DNA of 8,141 nucleotides from CAZWSC01 sp964636385 (lineage in GTDB: Bacteria > Eisenbacteria > RBG-16-71-46 > CAIMUX01), in assembly GCA_964636385.1 (NCBI GenBank), contig CAZWSC010000008.1, forward strand, positions 1-8,141, given 5' to 3'. The position numbers and the translations under genes are program-made. Below, piece after piece: positions 6,671 to 8,141 of this stretch. The number at the start of each line of letters is the position of its first letter. The first letter of the stretch is position 1. The notes under the pieces were generated by a model. The model saw nothing but the letters and a program-made list of their open reading frames with translations. It was not told where the DNA came from and did not search any database.

Positions 6671-7356
6671 TGCGGGGGTGCTGCCACGGGGAGCGCCCCG
6701 GTCCACCACGACCGCATGACGCGGGGTTCAGTCTGATCGAGGTAATCATCGTGGTGGCCGTCATCTCCGTTCTGGCCGCGGTCGCGGTCCCGGTTGTCGA
6801 CCTTGTACAGAGCCGTGCCAGGACCGAGGCGACCCTGCGGGAACTCGAGGCGTACCGGGAGGCGCTGGAGGATTACTTCGGGGACCACCTGCGCTTTCCC
6901 GAAGACCTGGCTGTTCTTGTGGACGAGGGGTACATCACCGGCGGATTCCGGCCGGATGGTGCGACGAGGGATGCCTGGGGGACGCCCTATCTGTACCGGC
7001 GGGGCACGCACGAGGTCATGGTGTACAGCCTCGGTCCGAACAAGACTGTCGATGAACCGAATCTGATCATGCACGTCAAGGGTGTGCGCTTCCTGAGGGA
7101 GCGGACCCGGCGGGACATGGAGACAATCGGCATCGCACTGCGCAACTACGAGAGGATGCGAATCGCCGACGGCCTGCCGGATCTCCCCGTGCCATGGTGG
7201 AACAGGGGACCCCGGCGTAACTCGGCCCTGGGTCGTCTAATCGAGGAGGGGTTGCTCCCGAACATCGAGCGCTACGCAACAGATGCATGGGGGGATGCCT
7301 ACCGCTACACAGGTTCCCCGGCCGACTTCGTTCAGTCAAGGAACATGGGAGGCTGA
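6670..7356 (+). CDS. Pseudopilin with an apparently duplicated GspG-like C-terminal module
   Basis: 228 residues. The class III signal is cut after Gly19 (HDAG/FSLIEVIIVVAVISVL), with the conserved Glu at residue 24 (mature +5) and a hydrophobic helix to about 45. The leader is 19 residues with two Cys and several Pro. After the helix, residues about 56-131 form a GspG-like module: helix, LAVLVDEGYITGG, RDAWGTPYLYR (100-110) and YSLGPNKTVDEPN (119-131). Residues about 147-226 repeat the plan: helix, LGRLIEEGLLPN, TDAWGDAYRYTG (204-215). GspG usually has one such module and about 140-150 residues, so this subunit is about half as long again. It should join the same periplasmic filament as the preceding protein. 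Start ATG shares one base with the upstream TGA (TGATG, 6668-6672), with GGGGAAGG at 6655-6662. Confidence 0.92.
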   Translation: MRGCCHGERPGPPRPHDAGFSLIEVIIVVAVISVLAAVAVPVVDLVQSRARTEATLRELEAYREALEDYFGDHLRFPEDLAVLVDEGYITGGFRPDGATRDAWGTPYLYRRGTHEVMVYSLGPNKTVDEPNLIMHVKGVRFLRERTRRDMETIGIALRNYERMRIADGLPDLPVPWWNRGPRRNSALGRLIEEGLLPNIERYATDAWGDAYRYTGSPADFVQSRNMGG

Positions 7357-7360
7357 CGCG

Positions 7361-7399
7361 ATGAAGGCGATCCACACGCTCATTCCACGGAGAAGGTGA
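7361..7399 (+). CDS. Possible 12-codon leader ORF (MKAIHTLIPRRR)
   Basis: A tiny reading frame lies in the 46-base gap between the second pseudopilin and the PilM-like gene. It has an ATG preceded at eight bases by GGGAGG (7347-7352), as strong as sites of real genes here, and a TGA at 7397-7399, three bases before the next start. It could be a translated leader that couples translation to the PilM-like gene, the remnant of a lost gene, or chance. The peptide has no recognisable similarity. Confidence 0.2.
   Translation: MKAIHTLIPRRR
7389..7396 (+). promoter_or_regulatory. Ribosome binding site for the PilM-like gene
   Basis: GGAGAAGG ends six bases before the ATG at 7403 and supports that start. 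Confidence 0.65.
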
Positions 7400-7402
7400 T
7401 CG

Positions 7403-8141
7403 ATGGCGAAGCGCTGCGGAGTCGAGATAACGGACGGGGAACTGCGCTACGTCGTGCTGGACGGAACGGAGCGCAGGCCTCGCCTCCTGTGCCACGGGAG
7501 GATCCCCCTGGACGAGACGGAGTCCGCCTGCTCCGTGACGCAGCGGGAGGGGGAAGTCTCCTGCCTGGCCAGGGCGATCGCCATGATGCGGCGGGAAGCC
7601 GGTGTTTCGCAGGTTCCGACCCGGGTCGCCCTGGGCACGCAGTCATCGATACTCCGCGTCCTCTCTCTGCCGCCCATGCCGAAGGCGGACCTGGAGCGCG
7701 TTGTACAGGGGGAGGCCGACAAGGAGCGGAAGATCCTGGGGGAGGAGCTCTCCCATGGCTTCCGGATCCTGCCGGCGGCGCGCGGGGAGAAGAAGCGCAC
7801 GGCGCTCCTGGCGCTGAGTTCACGGGAGGGAATCGAGGAAGCGGAGGAGGCGGCCGCGTGGAGCGGACGATTGCCGGAATCGCTGACTACATCCAGCCTG
7901 GCGGTCCTTGCGGTGGCCGCGGGAATCGCCAGGGCATCCGGGTCGAGGGAGCCTTCGGCCCTCCTGCACCTCGGCTCGGACAGGATGATACTGACGGTCA
8001 CCGAAGGGGAGGGGTTCCGGCAGTTCCGCGATCTGGGCCTCGGGATGAACGCCTCCCTGCTGCAGGAGCGGGCGGCGACGGGTACCGACGGCCCTGTTCA
8101 GGAGATGGACTGGGACAGGCTGGACCAGATAGGGCGGGGAC
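7403..8141 (+). CDS. pilM: PilM/GspL-type actin-like pilus assembly protein, 3' end beyond the window
   Basis: 246 residues are visible and the frame is still open at the window edge; family members are about 350 long. The best match is the segment ILRVLSLPPMPKADLERVV (83-101), with QGEADKERKILGEEL after it: the 'lP-mP-el--v--Ea' pattern of PilM. The later ALLHLGSDRMILTVTEGEGF (186-205) and QFRDLGLGMN (207-216) match the second phosphate loop region of the actin fold. PilM is cytoplasmic, binds the N-terminus of PilN and connects to the PilB ATPase; GspL fuses the PilM and PilN roles. The gene order E-F-pilin-pilin-M fits either. Consensus nucleotide-site residues look altered: CGVEITDG (5-12) where PilM has a G-x-DIG pattern, and LLHLG (187-191) where a VDIG-like sequence is usual. 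It may therefore be a GspL-like non-ATP-binding form. Confidence 0.8.
   Translation, partial: MAKRCGVEITDGELRYVVLDGTERRPRLLCHGRIPLDETESACSVTQREGEVSCLARAIAMMRREAGVSQVPTRVALGTQSSILRVLSLPPMPKADLERVVQGEADKERKILGEELSHGFRILPAARGEKKRTALLALSSREGIEEAEEAAAWSGRLPESLTTSSLAVLAVAAGIARASGSREPSALLHLGSDRMILTVTEGEGFRQFRDLGLGMNASLLQERAATGTDGPVQEMDWDRLDQIGRG

Overview
The window is a high-GC (roughly two-thirds G+C), densely packed bacterial chromosomal segment with strong Shine-Dalgarno sites and several ATGA/TGATG stop-start overlaps. No RNA gene, mobile element or CRISPR array was seen. The sequence does not fix the taxon. A SpoIIE/RsbW/STAS module next to a PilM/GspE/GspF/pseudopilin locus would fit a Gram-negative, possibly uncultured, lineage (deltaproteobacterial-like, Gemmatimonadota- or FCB-type); this is a weak inference.

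Region 1 (1-584): about 224 bases without a supportable gene, then a minus-strand STAS-domain anti-anti-sigma factor (225-584, GTG start). A 195-base divergent spacer (585-779) separates it from the plus-strand genes.

Region 2 (780-3171): a three-gene, translationally coupled regulatory operon. It encodes a GAF-SpoIIE/RsbU-type serine phosphatase, an RsbW/SpoIIAB-like GHKL ATPase with an altered G1 box, and a stand-alone CheY-like receiver. With the divergent STAS protein this makes a nearly complete partner-switching cassette: STAS substrate, kinase-like partner, phosphatase and receiver. No sigma factor is in view.

Region 3 (3241-8141): after a 69-base gap holding a short hairpin comes a type II secretion / type IV pilus assembly operon. 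It holds a GspE/PilB ATPase, a GspF/PilC inner-membrane platform protein, two pseudopilins with class III signal peptides, and a PilM/GspL-type actin-like protein that runs off the window. The second pseudopilin seems to carry the GspG-like C-terminal module twice. The PilM-like protein lacks consensus nucleotide-binding residues in both motifs that can be seen.

Working model (inference): partner switching sets the state of the STAS protein and through it a downstream target, possibly the adjacent export/pilus machine. ATPase E drives platform F, which extracts and stacks the pseudopilins into a periplasmic filament, and the PilM-like protein links E to inner-membrane partners encoded beyond the window. 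Only adjacency supports the regulatory link.
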